Below are positions 35,290-44,661 of a DNA stretch of 64,000 nt, one piece after another. Source of the stretch: Microcoleus vaginatus_C (GTDB taxonomy: Bacteria > Cyanobacteriota > Cyanobacteriia > Cyanobacteriales > Microcoleaceae); NCBI GenBank assembly GCA_040004035.1, contig JAMPLN010000011.1. One strand, 5' to 3'. The notes under the pieces are model-generated. The model made no database searches, was not told the origin of the DNA, and saw only the letters and a list, made by a program, of their open reading frames with translations. Position 1 is the stretch's first letter; every line of letters starts with the position of its first letter. Made by a program: the position numbers and the translations under genes.

Positions 35290-35591
35290 TTAATCGTTAA
35301 TAGGCGTGGCTGTGTCAGGGGAGAGTATGACTCCGGGTCTACCAGTTACGTGCCGTATTTTTAACAGTTTTTGCAGACCGCCAGCACTATATTGTTTTAA
35401 CCATCTATTTACAGTAATTCTCTTTATATCTCGCAGGTTCACTACATCTGTAAAGCTTTGGTTATATCCAGCCTTTAACAATCTCGGTGTCTGAATTTGT
35501 GGCCGATTAATTATAGTTCACGGGTCTGCGACAAAATTATTTTTAACTCCTCTGGGGTTAAATCAATTTTTTCTTGGTAGTTTACGTGCAT
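35290..35591 (-). pseudogene. N-terminal remnant of a second IS630-type transposase
   Basis: Two phases together give an IS630 N-terminus: MHVNYQEKIDLTPEELKIIL (from ATG 35591) then, after a frame break, a helix-turn-helix segment with VNRWLKQYSAGGLQKLL and the usual GRP linker (HVTGRP). The DDE domain is absent. It is a different IS630 from that at 16993-18132, judged by protein text. Its inner end joins the dnaJ fragment. Confidence 0.65.
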
Positions 35592-35861
35592 AAAATATTT
35601 CTCAAACTCTCAGCGTTTTTGTAGTATTATTTTGGGGAACGGGCATTAAAATTCATTTATTTACCTATTTTTTTTCTGCCGACCTACTTAGGAATGAAAA
35701 ATCAATAACTTGCACAATTAAACCCCAGAAGCCTTGATCCAAGGTAAACTATTGCTCTATTAGTCACCTTATTTATTTTTCATTCTTTACAGGTATATAC
35801 AGCGAGCCGGATGCTCGCACTCCTTCCTATAAAAGTAAAATTCACTGAACAAACACAGCAA

Positions 35862-35890
35862 CAACCCGGTTTCTTTGATAAACCGGGTTG
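35862..35890. repeat. AACCCGGTTTCT-type inverted repeat
   Basis: CAACCCGGTTT (35862-35872) pairs with AAACCGGGTTG (35880-35890). A matching copy stands at 16077-16108, after the truncated sensor paralogue. Half-copies (AACCCGGTTTCTT or AACCCGGTT) occur at about 37405, 43423, 51130 and 51185. It is 19 bases past the stop codon of the sensor gene and can serve as its terminator. Confidence 0.7.
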
Positions 35891-35908
35891 CTAAACACAG
35901 AGCTTGGT

Positions 35909-36943
35909 TTAAATCTGTTCTTCCCCTTGATTAAAATGCTGAATTCCTTGATTTTCCTCTAGACTACCAATAGCCTCTTTGGGAATATTGAGGATGCCTG
36001 TAAACGAATTCTGGCTTGCTTTCAAAGCTTGTTCCTTATTTTTGTACTCTGCCAGTTCGCGCTGTAAGTTGTCAATTGTCTGTTGAAACCCAGAGGCTTG
36101 TCTGAGCATTTCTTGTTCGGAAAAATCCAGCATTTGAATTAAATTAGCAACTTGATCTTCCAGTAATTGGGTTTCGGCTAAATTGTTATTAGTAACAAAA
36201 TTTTTAGGATTTTTTGAATATTCAAAAACACTATTTTCGTCGGGGATAGACAATGCTGTTTTGACACTAAGTGCCAAATCTTTAAACATTTCAGCCCTGC
36301 TTTGGGGAATTTTAACTTTCAGGAACATCACTACCGCAAACAAACTTCCTGACGGCAGAAGTCCCCCAAATCCCAAGACAGACTTGACATTGTAGGGGAT
36401 AATTAAAGAATTTTGCTCAGGAATAAAGCGGCTGCCTTTTGCCTCTGATACGTGAAAAATATTTAATACTGCAGGCTCTAATTGCAGGAACCTTTCTGGC
36501 TCAATTCCGAGGAATGTAGGAATATCTAAACCAAACTGCCGGATTATTTCCGAAATCGCCGGCATTTGAGCCACTAATTTTGTGCTAACTAATGGAATAG
36601 CTGTATTTTCTGCTGCTGTGTGCCGAGAATTCCACTGCGGTTGTGTGCCTGCGGCTGCTAGCAGAGTCCAACATTTCATGTCGGCGGCGGGGGAATTGCC
36701 CTTGATCAAGCGGCGGGCGGATTGTTGCAATGAGTCTTCTAATTCCCCGTAGGGATGAGTTTTGAACAAACGCACTAAGGCACAGGTATTTTCTCCAGTT
36801 TGCGAATCGCAAAAATGTTGGTAAATATAGTTAACAATCTTCTGGCTGCTGGCTTCCATACTAGCAGTATTTCGACCTAAGTGGCGCAGGACTAAGCTGC
36901 ATTTAGCCATGTCTTGCGGGGTAAATAAGGTAATATCGTACAT
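35909..36943 (-). CDS. stand-alone GAF-like sensory-input protein with C-terminal coiled coil
   Basis: 344 residues. It begins MYDITLFTPQDMAKC and carries the input module seen at the front of large cyanobacterial PAS/histidine kinases and cyclases (LVRLFKTHPYGELEDSL, FHVSEAKGSRFIP, VKSVLGFGGLLPSGSLFAVV). The last 80 residues are a Gln/Glu-rich coiled coil. No kinase, GGDEF, cyclase or receiver domain follows, so it is either a partner protein or a truncated sensor. It is the fuller paralogue of 16124-16999. Ligand unknown. Confidence 0.7.
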   Translation of the reverse strand: MYDITLFTPQDMAKCSLVLRHLGRNTASMEASSQKIVNYIYQHFCDSQTGENTCALVRLFKTHPYGELEDSLQQSARRLIKGNSPAADMKCWTLLAAAGTQPQWNSRHTAAENTAIPLVSTKLVAQMPAISEIIRQFGLDIPTFLGIEPERFLQLEPAVLNIFHVSEAKGSRFIPEQNSLIIPYNVKSVLGFGGLLPSGSLFAVVMFLKVKIPQSRAEMFKDLALSVKTALSIPDENSVFEYSKNPKNFVTNNNLAETQLLEDQVANLIQMLDFSEQEMLRQASGFQQTIDNLQRELAEYKNKEQALKASQNSFTGILNIPKEAIGSLEENQGIQHFNQGEEQI

Positions 36944-37481
36944 GAAAAAATGCTCTCCAAGAGCTCAAACACTCTTGTTCATTTATCGTTAAGGCCGCTA
37001 CGGCATCCGGAATCCTACTGAGAGTTTTGAACAAAGTGTTAGTTAAAATGTGTATAAAATTTGCCCGCCAAATGCAGCAGTTGTATGGCAGTATACAGAA
37101 ATTAAGATTAAATAAAAAAAAATCTATCCCCTAGGATAGACCACAAGGACAGAAAGCCGGTTGTTAATTTGTAAAATGGTTTTTTACGAGAACTCCCCAG
37201 AGGAATTAAAGAAACGGGGTTTTTCACCGGATATGCCTCGCGTTTTACATGGCATTTTCGTAGATAAAAGTCGGTTTCTGCGTAAGCCATATTCACCGAA
37301 ATCTTAGAAACTCAAGCTGCAATTTTTGTGGCGGGCGATCGCACGCCGATTAATCAAAATTTGGTAAAATTTCGGCAGTCTTGGACGCAGAAACCTGGTT
37401 TGCTTACAGAGAAAAAACCCGGTTTCTTGGGTATTGGTAAGTAGAGGGTGTGTTCAAAACTTTTAACCACCCCAAACACCT
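36944..37481. other. 538-base gap, no gene supported
   Basis: Contains half-copies of the AACCCGGTTTCT repeat (about 37180-37230 and 37405-37425) and AT-rich promoter-like DNA for the sensor gene. A 62-codon minus-strand frame (37108-37296) is made largely of repeat text and was not accepted. Confidence 0.5.
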
Positions 37482-38888
37482 CTATTGAGCTGGTTGAGAC
37501 TTTGCTTCCAGGGCATCTTTAGCAGACAATCCCTGATCTTGAACGCCAAAATACCACAAACTAGCAGCAGCTTCGGCGCGAGTCACCGATTTCTTCGGCT
37601 GAAACAGAGTAGTAAAACCAAAAACGCGGCGAATATTCGCCAAATCTCCATTGTTAAAATCAGCTAAAACTGCCCGCGATGCCTGGGAATCAATCTTAGA
37701 AGCATCTTGAAAACCCCACTTTTCTTTCACTCCGTCAATGTTAGCTGTGGGCAAAACTTGACGAGTGTCTAAAGGTACTTTCCAAAGAATCATTGTTTCG
37801 CGAGTTAAAGGTGCATCTGGGCGAAATTTCACATCTTTAGTTTCTCCCGAAAGCGAACTCGGAATTACACCGGCTTCTGCTAAACCTTGAATTGCTGAAA
37901 AATCCGGGTCAGTTTTAGGTATATCAGAAAAGGCGGGTTCGCTAGAGTCTACTGCTAATCTAATTTGTTTGGCTTGACGGCTAGCATAAATCTGATTGTT
38001 AGCGCCTACTAACCAGCGGGCGTATTCGCGGCGAGTGACAATTTTGTTGGGTTTGGGCAAAGTGCTGGCTGTTTCTAAATTAGCATTTTCTGTCGATCGC
38101 ACTTTCAGCACTTCCAACTGACTTAAATCAGCCACATACTGCCGCAACTGTTGAGGAATTTGGGTGTCTAGTTGGCTAACTTTTGCTGATTTTGGCGAGG
38201 CGGATGGTGTGGAAGTAGTTCCCTCTGAATTAGATGGAGTTGGTGAAGCGGTTGGAGATGCGCTAGACTCGGAATTGTTAGGTTGGGGACTGGCGGCAAT
38301 TTCGGGGCTTTCTTTGCTGTAGTCGATCGCAAATTCTGTAGAACCCCCTACTTTCTGAGTAGGAGAAAGCGACACAGTTACCCGTAAATTATCTCGCGTT
38401 GCTACCAAAGAACCTTGTCCCTCGGCGGTGGGGCGGCTGACTATTTCCCAGTTGCGACGCCCAAACTCTGTCGAGTAAAAGTTCTGAACCGAATTAACAG
38501 GATCAGTGCTTTCCCAGCGCAGCCGCACATTTTTTTGCGACGGATCGGTTTGCCCACCAACTTCGATTAACTCAGCATTAGGATAGAGTGGAATCTCTGT
38601 CGGGAAATCGGGAGGAAGTTTGGCGATAGAGTTTGTCTCAATTGCTGTCGCTGGTGGCGGGGAAGAGAAAACTACTGGGTTTTGTTTTAATTTTGGATCG
38701 GCGGCTAAGGCTTCTTCGAGGGCCTTGCTGTTGGGGCTGTTTGCACAAGCTGTGACAGCAGCCAGCAGACATACAGCCAGCCAAGTATTTACAGCAGCGA
38801 GTATATTGGTTTTATTGGTTTTACTGGTTTTAGCTGGCGATCGGCCGATCGAGTTGCCTCGCCGTTGAGTAAATATAATATTCAGCAT
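37482..38888 (-). CDS. SLH-domain lipoprotein-like envelope protein
   Basis: 468 residues. A basic N-terminus leads to a hydrophobic stretch with a lipobox-like LLAAVTAC (Cys about 48), so it is probably a lipoprotein. A first domain of about 120 residues follows (FPTEIPLYPNAELIEVG onward), then a Ser/Pro/Thr linker. The C-terminal half has S-layer-homology-like elements: VTRREYARWLVGANN, LTRETMILWKV and VTRAEAAASLWYFG. SLH modules bind cell-wall polymers. Its start is divergent from and close to the next gene. Confidence 0.75.
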   Translation of the reverse strand: MLNIIFTQRRGNSIGRSPAKTSKTNKTNILAAVNTWLAVCLLAAVTACANSPNSKALEEALAADPKLKQNPVVFSSPPPATAIETNSIAKLPPDFPTEIPLYPNAELIEVGGQTDPSQKNVRLRWESTDPVNSVQNFYSTEFGRRNWEIVSRPTAEGQGSLVATRDNLRVTVSLSPTQKVGGSTEFAIDYSKESPEIAASPQPNNSESSASPTASPTPSNSEGTTSTPSASPKSAKVSQLDTQIPQQLRQYVADLSQLEVLKVRSTENANLETASTLPKPNKIVTRREYARWLVGANNQIYASRQAKQIRLAVDSSEPAFSDIPKTDPDFSAIQGLAEAGVIPSSLSGETKDVKFRPDAPLTRETMILWKVPLDTRQVLPTANIDGVKEKWGFQDASKIDSQASRAVLADFNNGDLANIRRVFGFTTLFQPKKSVTRAEAAASLWYFGVQDQGLSAKDALEAKSQPAQ

Positions 38889-38957
38889 AAATCCCCCCTT
38901 TGCGGATATATTTCTAGGCTAGCGCAGATCGATCGGGTCAATATAATTTTTACCAAA

Positions 38958-39512
38958 ATGAAATTACTGTATTTACTCCTAGTTACTGCTACATTGCTTA
39001 TCTCGCCTGTCAAGTTTGCCAGTCCCGCAAAAGCTCAACAAGCCCCGCTGCCGGAAGCACTTCAGACGCCAGAGTGGCAGCCATTTTGCTCGGCGATTGG
39101 TCAATTTGCGATCGATATGCCGGGAAATCCCAAAATTAATTCCGAAATTTTTTCAAATCAAATTATTGCTCATACATACCGCTTGAACTTAAAAAACAAA
39201 GAAACTTATTTGCTTCAATACTTAGATCTAGATTTGCGGCTGAGGAACAATAATATCAATAATATCAGAATAACTTTAAATAGTGCCGTTGATTTTTTCG
39301 TCGTGGCAGCGAATGCTAAACTCTTGCAAGTGCGGGATATTTCCCTCGGAGGCTATCCGGGAAAAGAGTTTGAGTTTCAGACACTTTACCCCGATGAACC
39401 TGTAGGTGTAGGTCAAGTTTTTTTGGTGGAAACCCGCGTTTACGGGCTGGTTGCCACTACCCCAGAACCAGAAAATGCTCAAAAATTTCTCGACTCTTTT
39501 CGTTTGTTTTGA
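38958..39512 (+). CDS. exported PsbP/DcrB-like protein
   Basis: 184 residues from ATG 38958. The frame is open to 38865, but that would overlap the divergent SLH gene and hide the signal peptide. From 38958 it starts with MKLLYLLLVTATLLIS and a likely cleavage after AKA. The mature part has the pattern FAIDMPGNPKI ... KEFEFQTL ... FLDSFRLF of small exported cyanobacterial proteins related to PsbP/DcrB folds. Function unknown; fold assignment is inference. Confidence 0.65.
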   Translation: MKLLYLLLVTATLLISPVKFASPAKAQQAPLPEALQTPEWQPFCSAIGQFAIDMPGNPKINSEIFSNQIIAHTYRLNLKNKETYLLQYLDLDLRLRNNNINNIRITLNSAVDFFVVAANAKLLQVRDISLGGYPGKEFEFQTLYPDEPVGVGQVFLVETRVYGLVATTPEPENAQKFLDSFRLF

Positions 39513-39871
39513 AGCAGGAGGTTCGGCAACCAGCAATGTATGGGCTTTAACCGATTTAATGGATGGATGTTGAGGCAAGAAGTCCCAGGTTCGAGGTTCG
39601 AGGGAAAAATTTGTTGGGAGTGGCGATCGAATTTATTCATAAAACTTACGCTTTTAAACTTGGTGTCTATGAAAATATTGACTTGGGCAGCAAAAAGGCG
39701 GGCTCAAACCTGTTTCTGAGTAATAATGTGGTCAGAACTAAATTACGCTAAATTTGACTTAAGATCTTTTTTTCTTTTTTGTACTCTATCTAACGACATA
39801 GATAAATTTTACACCCGTGGAGCGATGTAGATCCTTGCTCAAGTTTATATATTTGATATAAGGATTTTTAA
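39513..39871. other. 359-base gap, no gene supported
   Basis: A 62-codon plus-strand frame (39563-39751) has no ribosome-binding site and unconvincing text. The stretch 39765-39785 is T-rich (CTTTTTTTCTTTTTTG) and could weakly end transcription of the exported-protein gene. Confidence 0.4.
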
Positions 39872-39985
39872 ATGCGCAGAAAGCACAAACCAGAAAGCAC
39901 AAACAAAGATGCTGTCTTGCTTCATCTGGCTCCCACCTGGCTCAACCAAGTCAGCCTCATTGAAAGCTTACCCGGAGGGTATTAA
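39872..39985 (+). CDS. possible 37-residue leader protein of the BON gene
   Basis: ATG 39872 follows AAGGATTTTTAA. The peptide is basic at the start (MRRKHKPESTNK) and ends SLIESLPGGY at TAA 39983-39985, three bases before the ATG of the BON lipoprotein. The last codons (CCCGGAGGGTAT) contain the ribosome-binding site of the BON gene, so translation of the peptide would affect its use. No family recognised. Confidence 0.4.
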   Translation: MRRKHKPESTNKDAVLLHLAPTWLNQVSLIESLPGGY

Positions 39986-39988
39986 CCT

Positions 39989-40477
39989 ATGATGAACAAA
40001 CTAACACCAATTCTCCTCAGCAGCATCCTATTATTTGGAGGTGCTGCTTGCAGCAGCGACGTGGCTAAAACTAGCGCTGATTCTCCTAGTTCTGCCACAG
40101 GAAATACCACTAGCCCACCCCCAGCCGATACAGTTCAAAAAACTCAGGGTGACGCCACTAGCCAGATTCGCCAAAACCAAGCAAATTCTGATATCAGGGC
40201 CAGAGAACAGCGCAACAATGTGACGGGCGGCGATGCCATAAGAGCCGATGGCGACCTCCAAAGTGAAGTCCGATCTAAATTAGAAGTAAACATCACTAAA
40301 GGTCAGCTAACTGTGGAGGCAAAAGACGGGCTTGTCACCGTAGGTGGCACAGTTCCCAATCAAACTGATTTAGCTAAAATTGAGCCGCTAGCTAAAGAGA
40401 TTAAGGGTGTCAAACAGGTGAATGTTACCGCTGTTGTCGCCCCCGCTGCACCCGCATCGCCTAGCAGCAATCAATAA
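39989..40477 (+). CDS. BON-domain lipoprotein
   Basis: 162 residues. Signal peptide with lipobox FGGAAC (Cys 21) and Ser-rich start, a Thr/Pro/Gln linker, then one BON domain (about 85-150: LQSEVRSKLEVNITKGQLTVEAKDGLVTVGGTV, read in part). BON proteins (OsmY-like) bind membranes and respond to osmotic and envelope stress. CGGAGGG is an excellent ribosome-binding site. The tail is Ala/Pro/Ser-rich. Confidence 0.85.
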   Translation: MMNKLTPILLSSILLFGGAACSSDVAKTSADSPSSATGNTTSPPPADTVQKTQGDATSQIRQNQANSDIRAREQRNNVTGGDAIRADGDLQSEVRSKLEVNITKGQLTVEAKDGLVTVGGTVPNQTDLAKIEPLAKEIKGVKQVNVTAVVAPAAPASPSSNQ

Positions 40478-40882
40478 ATTAGAAGGAAGAAATCCCAGGG
40501 AAGGTAGGAAGAAGGATGTAGTTATCTAGGAGAGAAGTCTGAGGGAAGAGGGTAAAGTTGGGTCTTGTAAGATTGCTTTGGGAGCGGATCGCAACGCTTA
40601 GGTGACTCTCTAGGGAGAGCGGGGTTTTAAGTTAAAGAGTGTAAATTGCATTTAAAATTCACGCACTCAAAACTCGCCCAATACCTGCAACTTCCCCTTC
40701 CCAATTTCCGATTTCCCATCCCGGAGAATTAGTGGGAAACCAGCCTGAAGATAGAGACAGAGGTTATTCCCAGCGACCGATGAAAAATGTTGGGAAAGAA
40801 TGACTAAATGTGATTGATGGCAGCAAGCAGAGCATAAATTCTGTGGTTGTGAAAAAGTAGTATATTTTGCAGGAGAAAAAAA
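40478..40882. other. 405-base gap, no gene seen
   Basis: No coding pattern or named repeat. The last 20 bases supply GCAGGAG for the next gene. Confidence 0.5.
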
Positions 40883-42109
40883 ATGGCTTTAGGTCAACAC
40901 AAGCGAGCTGTAGGAGCATTTTCTAATTACCGAGATACGGAACTAGCCCTAATGGAGCTGCAAAGTACCGGATTTCCGATGAATAAAGTTTCGGTAGTTG
41001 GCGAAAATCTCGATCGCAGCGAAATTGCGGGCGCTAGCACTGGTACGGGGAAGGGTACTGGTAAGGGTACCGACGACCAAGTGGGCGGCGGCGCAAAAGC
41101 AGGCGCGACAGCGGGAGTCGTGACGGGCGGTTTGATTGGGTTACTCGGAAGCATTGGAGCGCTAGCGATTCCGGGAGTTGGCCCGGTGATGGCGGGGGGC
41201 GCGATCGCAACTCTGCTGGCCGATACTGTAATTGGAGGCGCGATTGGGGCAGCAGCAGGCGGTTTGGTCGGCGGTTTGGTCGGTTTGGGAGTTCCCGAAG
41301 AACAAGCTAAAGTTTATAACGATCACGTCTCGCGCGGAGAATATTTGGTATTCGTAGAAGGAACAGATGCCGAACTTGCCACAGCCGAAGGAATTATGAG
41401 CGTGCGGGGCATTCAGAATTGGGGCATTTACGATGTGCCCGCAGACACCGGCCGCAGAGCTTCGGGTCGCCAGAAGCGCGCCGTGGGAGTATTTTCAACC
41501 CGTCGCGAGACGGAACACGCACTGGGAGAACTGAGAACTGCCGGTTTCGACATGAACCGGGTTTCGGTTATCGCTAAGGATGCTGACTCGAAAGGGGACA
41601 TCGCAGGCATTGACGTGCACGACAGCACAGACAACAAGGCCGATGAAGGAGCCACAAAAGGCGCCCTCACAGGTGGCACTTTGGGCGGTTTGACAGGCTT
41701 GTTGGTAGGTCTGGGCTTAGTGGCTATTCCGGGCATCGGGCCGATTATGCTGGCAGGAGCCTCAGCTACGGCGATCGCCACTACACTTGCCGGTACGGCT
41801 TTGGGTGCGGCAGCAGGCAGCTTGATCGGAGCTTTAGTCGGTATGGGAATTCCCGAAGAGGAAGCTAAAGTATACAACGATCGCGTGGCAAGAGGAGATT
41901 ACTTGGTACTGGTTGACGGTAGCGAAGCAGAAGTCGCTCAAGCCGAAAGCATTCTGAGTCGCGGAGGTATTCAACATTGGAACACCTACGACTATCCCAG
42001 CGTCGATACTGCTCGGGCTGATTACGGCGCTCCTGGCACTCCAGGGGTTGATACTACGCCTGGTATTTACGATCCCAATCAGGGCCTTACCGGCAACCGT
42101 CGGGTTTAA
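40883..42109 (+). CDS. tandemly duplicated general-stress-type protein with Gly-zipper membrane helices
   Basis: 408 residues built from two copies of one module (about 7-185 and 197-375). Each has an N-terminal alpha/beta part (GAFSNYRDTELALMELQSTGF, and VGVFSTRRETEHALGEL), two Gly/Ala-rich hydrophobic hairpin segments (IPGVGPVMAGGAIA; IPGIGPIMLAGASA), then a PEE(Q/E)AKVYND(H/R)V segment and an ending (GI)Q(N/H)W. The module resembles general stress protein 17M-type (YflT/DUF1269-like) proteins. C-terminus is Gly/Pro/Thr-rich. GCAGGAG precedes ATG 40883. Probably membrane-associated and stress-induced by family; not proven here. Confidence 0.75.
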   Translation: MALGQHKRAVGAFSNYRDTELALMELQSTGFPMNKVSVVGENLDRSEIAGASTGTGKGTGKGTDDQVGGGAKAGATAGVVTGGLIGLLGSIGALAIPGVGPVMAGGAIATLLADTVIGGAIGAAAGGLVGGLVGLGVPEEQAKVYNDHVSRGEYLVFVEGTDAELATAEGIMSVRGIQNWGIYDVPADTGRRASGRQKRAVGVFSTRRETEHALGELRTAGFDMNRVSVIAKDADSKGDIAGIDVHDSTDNKADEGATKGALTGGTLGGLTGLLVGLGLVAIPGIGPIMLAGASATAIATTLAGTALGAAAGSLIGALVGMGIPEEEAKVYNDRVARGDYLVLVDGSEAEVAQAESILSRGGIQHWNTYDYPSVDTARADYGAPGTPGVDTTPGIYDPNQGLTGNRRV

Positions 42110-42241
42110 TAATTAAGACTTTGTTTGGGTATTGTTTCTATTTCCTGCAGGGTAGTCGCACTCGCGCACTCGGATTGTGGAAAGTGATCCAACCAACACC
42201 GGCGAGCTAGCGGTTTTACGCTTCGTCGGTAAAATTATCTC

Positions 42242-42274
42242 AAAAGTCGGCTTTTTCTCTGAAAGCCGGCTTTT
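42242..42274 (+). terminator. terminator-like hairpin after the stress-protein gene
   Basis: AAAAGTCGGCTTT (42242-42254) pairs with AAAGCCGGCTTTT (42262-42274) with one G-T pair; GTTTTGTT follows. It lies 132 bases past the stop codon. Confidence 0.7.
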
Positions 42275-43599
42275 GTTTTGTTCTGGAAACTTAAAAAAGC
42301 CACCTCTCAAAAGTTTAATTTTGATTGGGGGCCTAGTCGGTGAGGTGGGCTTGGCGCCGGAGGATCGATCGGCTCCCTGAATTTTTACAGCAGAAATCTG
42401 CAGCGGTTTTTTAGTCTGTAACACTCACTACTGCTCGATTTTAAACCCCGCAGTATTATCAAATTTAATGACCTAAATTACGACAGATATTGCCCAGTTA
42501 GTCAAAGAGCGACTATCTTTAATTATGGGTAGCTAATTTCAGCAACTTATACAGGTGAAGTAGCCAGTCCCACGCGCTCAGAAAAGCCTGCGGTGGTCGG
42601 CAAATATTAGAATAATAATATTGTCGTCACCTTCCGGCAAGACTTAGGCTGGTCATTAGTTGGCTGTAGCAGCCCAATTGCCGTTGGCAGGACCTGCTAC
42701 AGGAATGCACTTTTTCTGGGAATGCCTCAGCGAAGCATTTGAGAAGCCCAGGAACAGCTTTTATGTTCGGGAGCGCGTCTGGTGTCGGGTGTTCTGTTAA
42801 TTAGAACCGCAAGCGCTCATGGATCGAGTAAAGATTAACAGCAAGCACAGCAGCGCGAGAATACCGGAACGGCTCGCGGTTCATTTTTTCGCGAAATCTC
42901 AGGCTAATGGCAGCGTATTGCTTGCTTCGCCTGCGACTCCATCACTCCGACGGAAACAGCCTTCCTGTTGGTTTTCACTGGCATCGAGCACAGTGGGGGG
43001 AGGTGAGACTAGCTGAGCTGACCGGGCTCTGCTTTCATGGGCGATCGAAGATTGAAGGCACTTATGTAGAAGGCATTAGGGGTAGAAGCTCCGATATCTT
43101 GTTTCTTGATTGCACTAATAAATCCGATCGCCTGTACTAGCAATTTTTCGGGTCAGAATGCGGCGCGGATGCCGCCAGCAATACCCCAAATATTCGATCA
43201 ACCTTGACAAGATTGATCGAAAACCTCTTGGTATTTTTTTGGTAAATGGTTAGCAGTTAATAGTTAGTGATTAGCAGTTAGTATAAATCCACCTAACAAT
43301 TAACAACTAATATTAACCGCCAACTAATTACTAGCAAAATAAGACTTACAGGGCTTACACGCGGCGATAAACTCGGTTTTTTCAGGACTTCCGCGCGGGC
43401 AAACTTCACATTTTCCCCGAACCCGGTTTCTTTTCCTAAGTGATAACTAGGTTAGCAGGGTGATGCTATGAATCAAGCAGTTTTGACAATTGTTAGTGTG
43501 GCAGTTTTGGTTTAAAAAACTGACTGGCAAACACGATAGTACCAACTTTCCGACAACAGAGAACATCGAGAAATTAAGGAAACTCACTCAACTTTTTTT
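42275..43599. other. 1.3-kb gap without an accepted gene
   Basis: Two overlapping plus-strand frames at 42819-43140 (65 and 77 codons) lack ribosome-binding sites and convincing protein text. A 15-codon frame MNQAVLTIVSVAVLV lies at 43468-43515. Half-copies of the CGGTTTCTT repeat are near 43370-43435. GC content is coding-like at 42600-43000, so a decayed gene is possible. Nothing else seen. Confidence 0.45.
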
Positions 43600-44661
43600 A
43601 TGAATTTCACTGAAATTTTAAGTGCCGATGAACTTTTAATTAGACATAGAAACGGGGAACGAGATTTTCGAGGGGCTAACCTCATTGAAGCTCATTTGAG
43701 TGAAGCTAATCTCAGTCGAACAAATTTGAGCAGCGCTAATTTGAAAGGCGCCAACTTAATTAGAAGCAAACTGATTGGAGCTAATTTAAACGGTGCCGAC
43801 TTGAGCGGGGCTAATTTGTCTAAGGCGAAATTAATTGAAGCTAACCTAGGAAGTTCTAGTTTAACTGGAACTGTGGCGATCGGAGCAGATTTTAGCGGGG
43901 CAAATCTCAGCGGAGCAATATTGTCTCAGGGTGACTTGAGCAAAGCTGTGATGACGGGAGCGAGTTTAGTAGGAGCTTGTTTGCTAAGCGGCTCAAAACT
44001 AACTGAGGCTAATTTGAGCGGGGCGACGCTGAGCCGAGCAATTATGAGCGGGGTTGACTTAAGCAGAGCAAATCTGACGAGAGCGATTCTCAGCGAGGTA
44101 GATTTGAACGGGGCGAACCTGAGCGGAGCAACTTTAACTCGGGCTCATCTCAATCGCGGAAATCTCAGCGGCGTCAATTTGGTTGGGGCTTCTTTGAGCG
44201 AAGCAAGTCTGCGGGAGGCTTCTATTTGCGCTGCTAATTTGAGCGGTGCTGACTTGAGCGGTGCTGACTTGCAATCCGCCAATCTAAATGGCTCTAATTT
44301 GAGCGGTGCCGACTTGCAGGGAGCTAATTTGAGTAAAGCTAATTTAAATGGTTTGATTCTGCACAATGCTGATTTGAGGGCTGCGAATTTGAACAAAGCT
44401 TCTTTGCGGGGAGCTAACTTGAGCGGTGCAAATTTGGCAGGTGCTAGCTTACTGGAAGCGGATTTGCGGGGGGCGAATTTGAGTCACGCCAATTTGTCGG
44501 GAGCAGGTTTGCTGTTGAGTTCTCTGACAGGGGCGAATTTGACAGGAACTAATTTGTCGGAGGCTAATTTGATTGGGGCCAGCTTGAATGTTGATAATTT
44601 GAATGAAGCGGCTTTGAGCGGGGCAATTTTGCCCAATGGAGCTACTCACAGCCGGGATTGA
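43600..44661 (+). CDS. pentapeptide-repeat protein (cytoplasmic)
   Basis: 353 residues. After about 20 residues (FTEILSADELLIRHRNGERD) it is almost entirely A(N/D)LXX repeats, roughly 60 units, which fold as a right-handed quadrilateral beta helix. No signal peptide, so cytosolic. The family is large in cyanobacteria; some members mimic DNA, most are uncharacterised. It is distinct from the exported pentapeptide protein at 50249-50965. Confidence 0.9.
   Translation: MNFTEILSADELLIRHRNGERDFRGANLIEAHLSEANLSRTNLSSANLKGANLIRSKLIGANLNGADLSGANLSKAKLIEANLGSSSLTGTVAIGADFSGANLSGAILSQGDLSKAVMTGASLVGACLLSGSKLTEANLSGATLSRAIMSGVDLSRANLTRAILSEVDLNGANLSGATLTRAHLNRGNLSGVNLVGASLSEASLREASICAANLSGADLSGADLQSANLNGSNLSGADLQGANLSKANLNGLILHNADLRAANLNKASLRGANLSGANLAGASLLEADLRGANLSHANLSGAGLLLSSLTGANLTGTNLSEANLIGASLNVDNLNEAALSGAILPNGATHSRD

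Noticed and set aside
37108..37296. 62-codon minus-strand frame
   Set aside because: Made of dispersed-repeat half-copies (CGGTTT/GGGGTTT text) and without a ribosome-binding site.
39563..39751. 62-codon frame after the exported-protein gene
   Set aside because: No ribosome-binding site and text unlike a folded protein; starts inside repeat-like GTTCGAGGTTCGAGG sequence.
42819..43140. Two overlapping small plus-strand frames
   Set aside because: No ribosome-binding site, odd composition, and no resemblance to any family; likely chance frames in GC-richer DNA.
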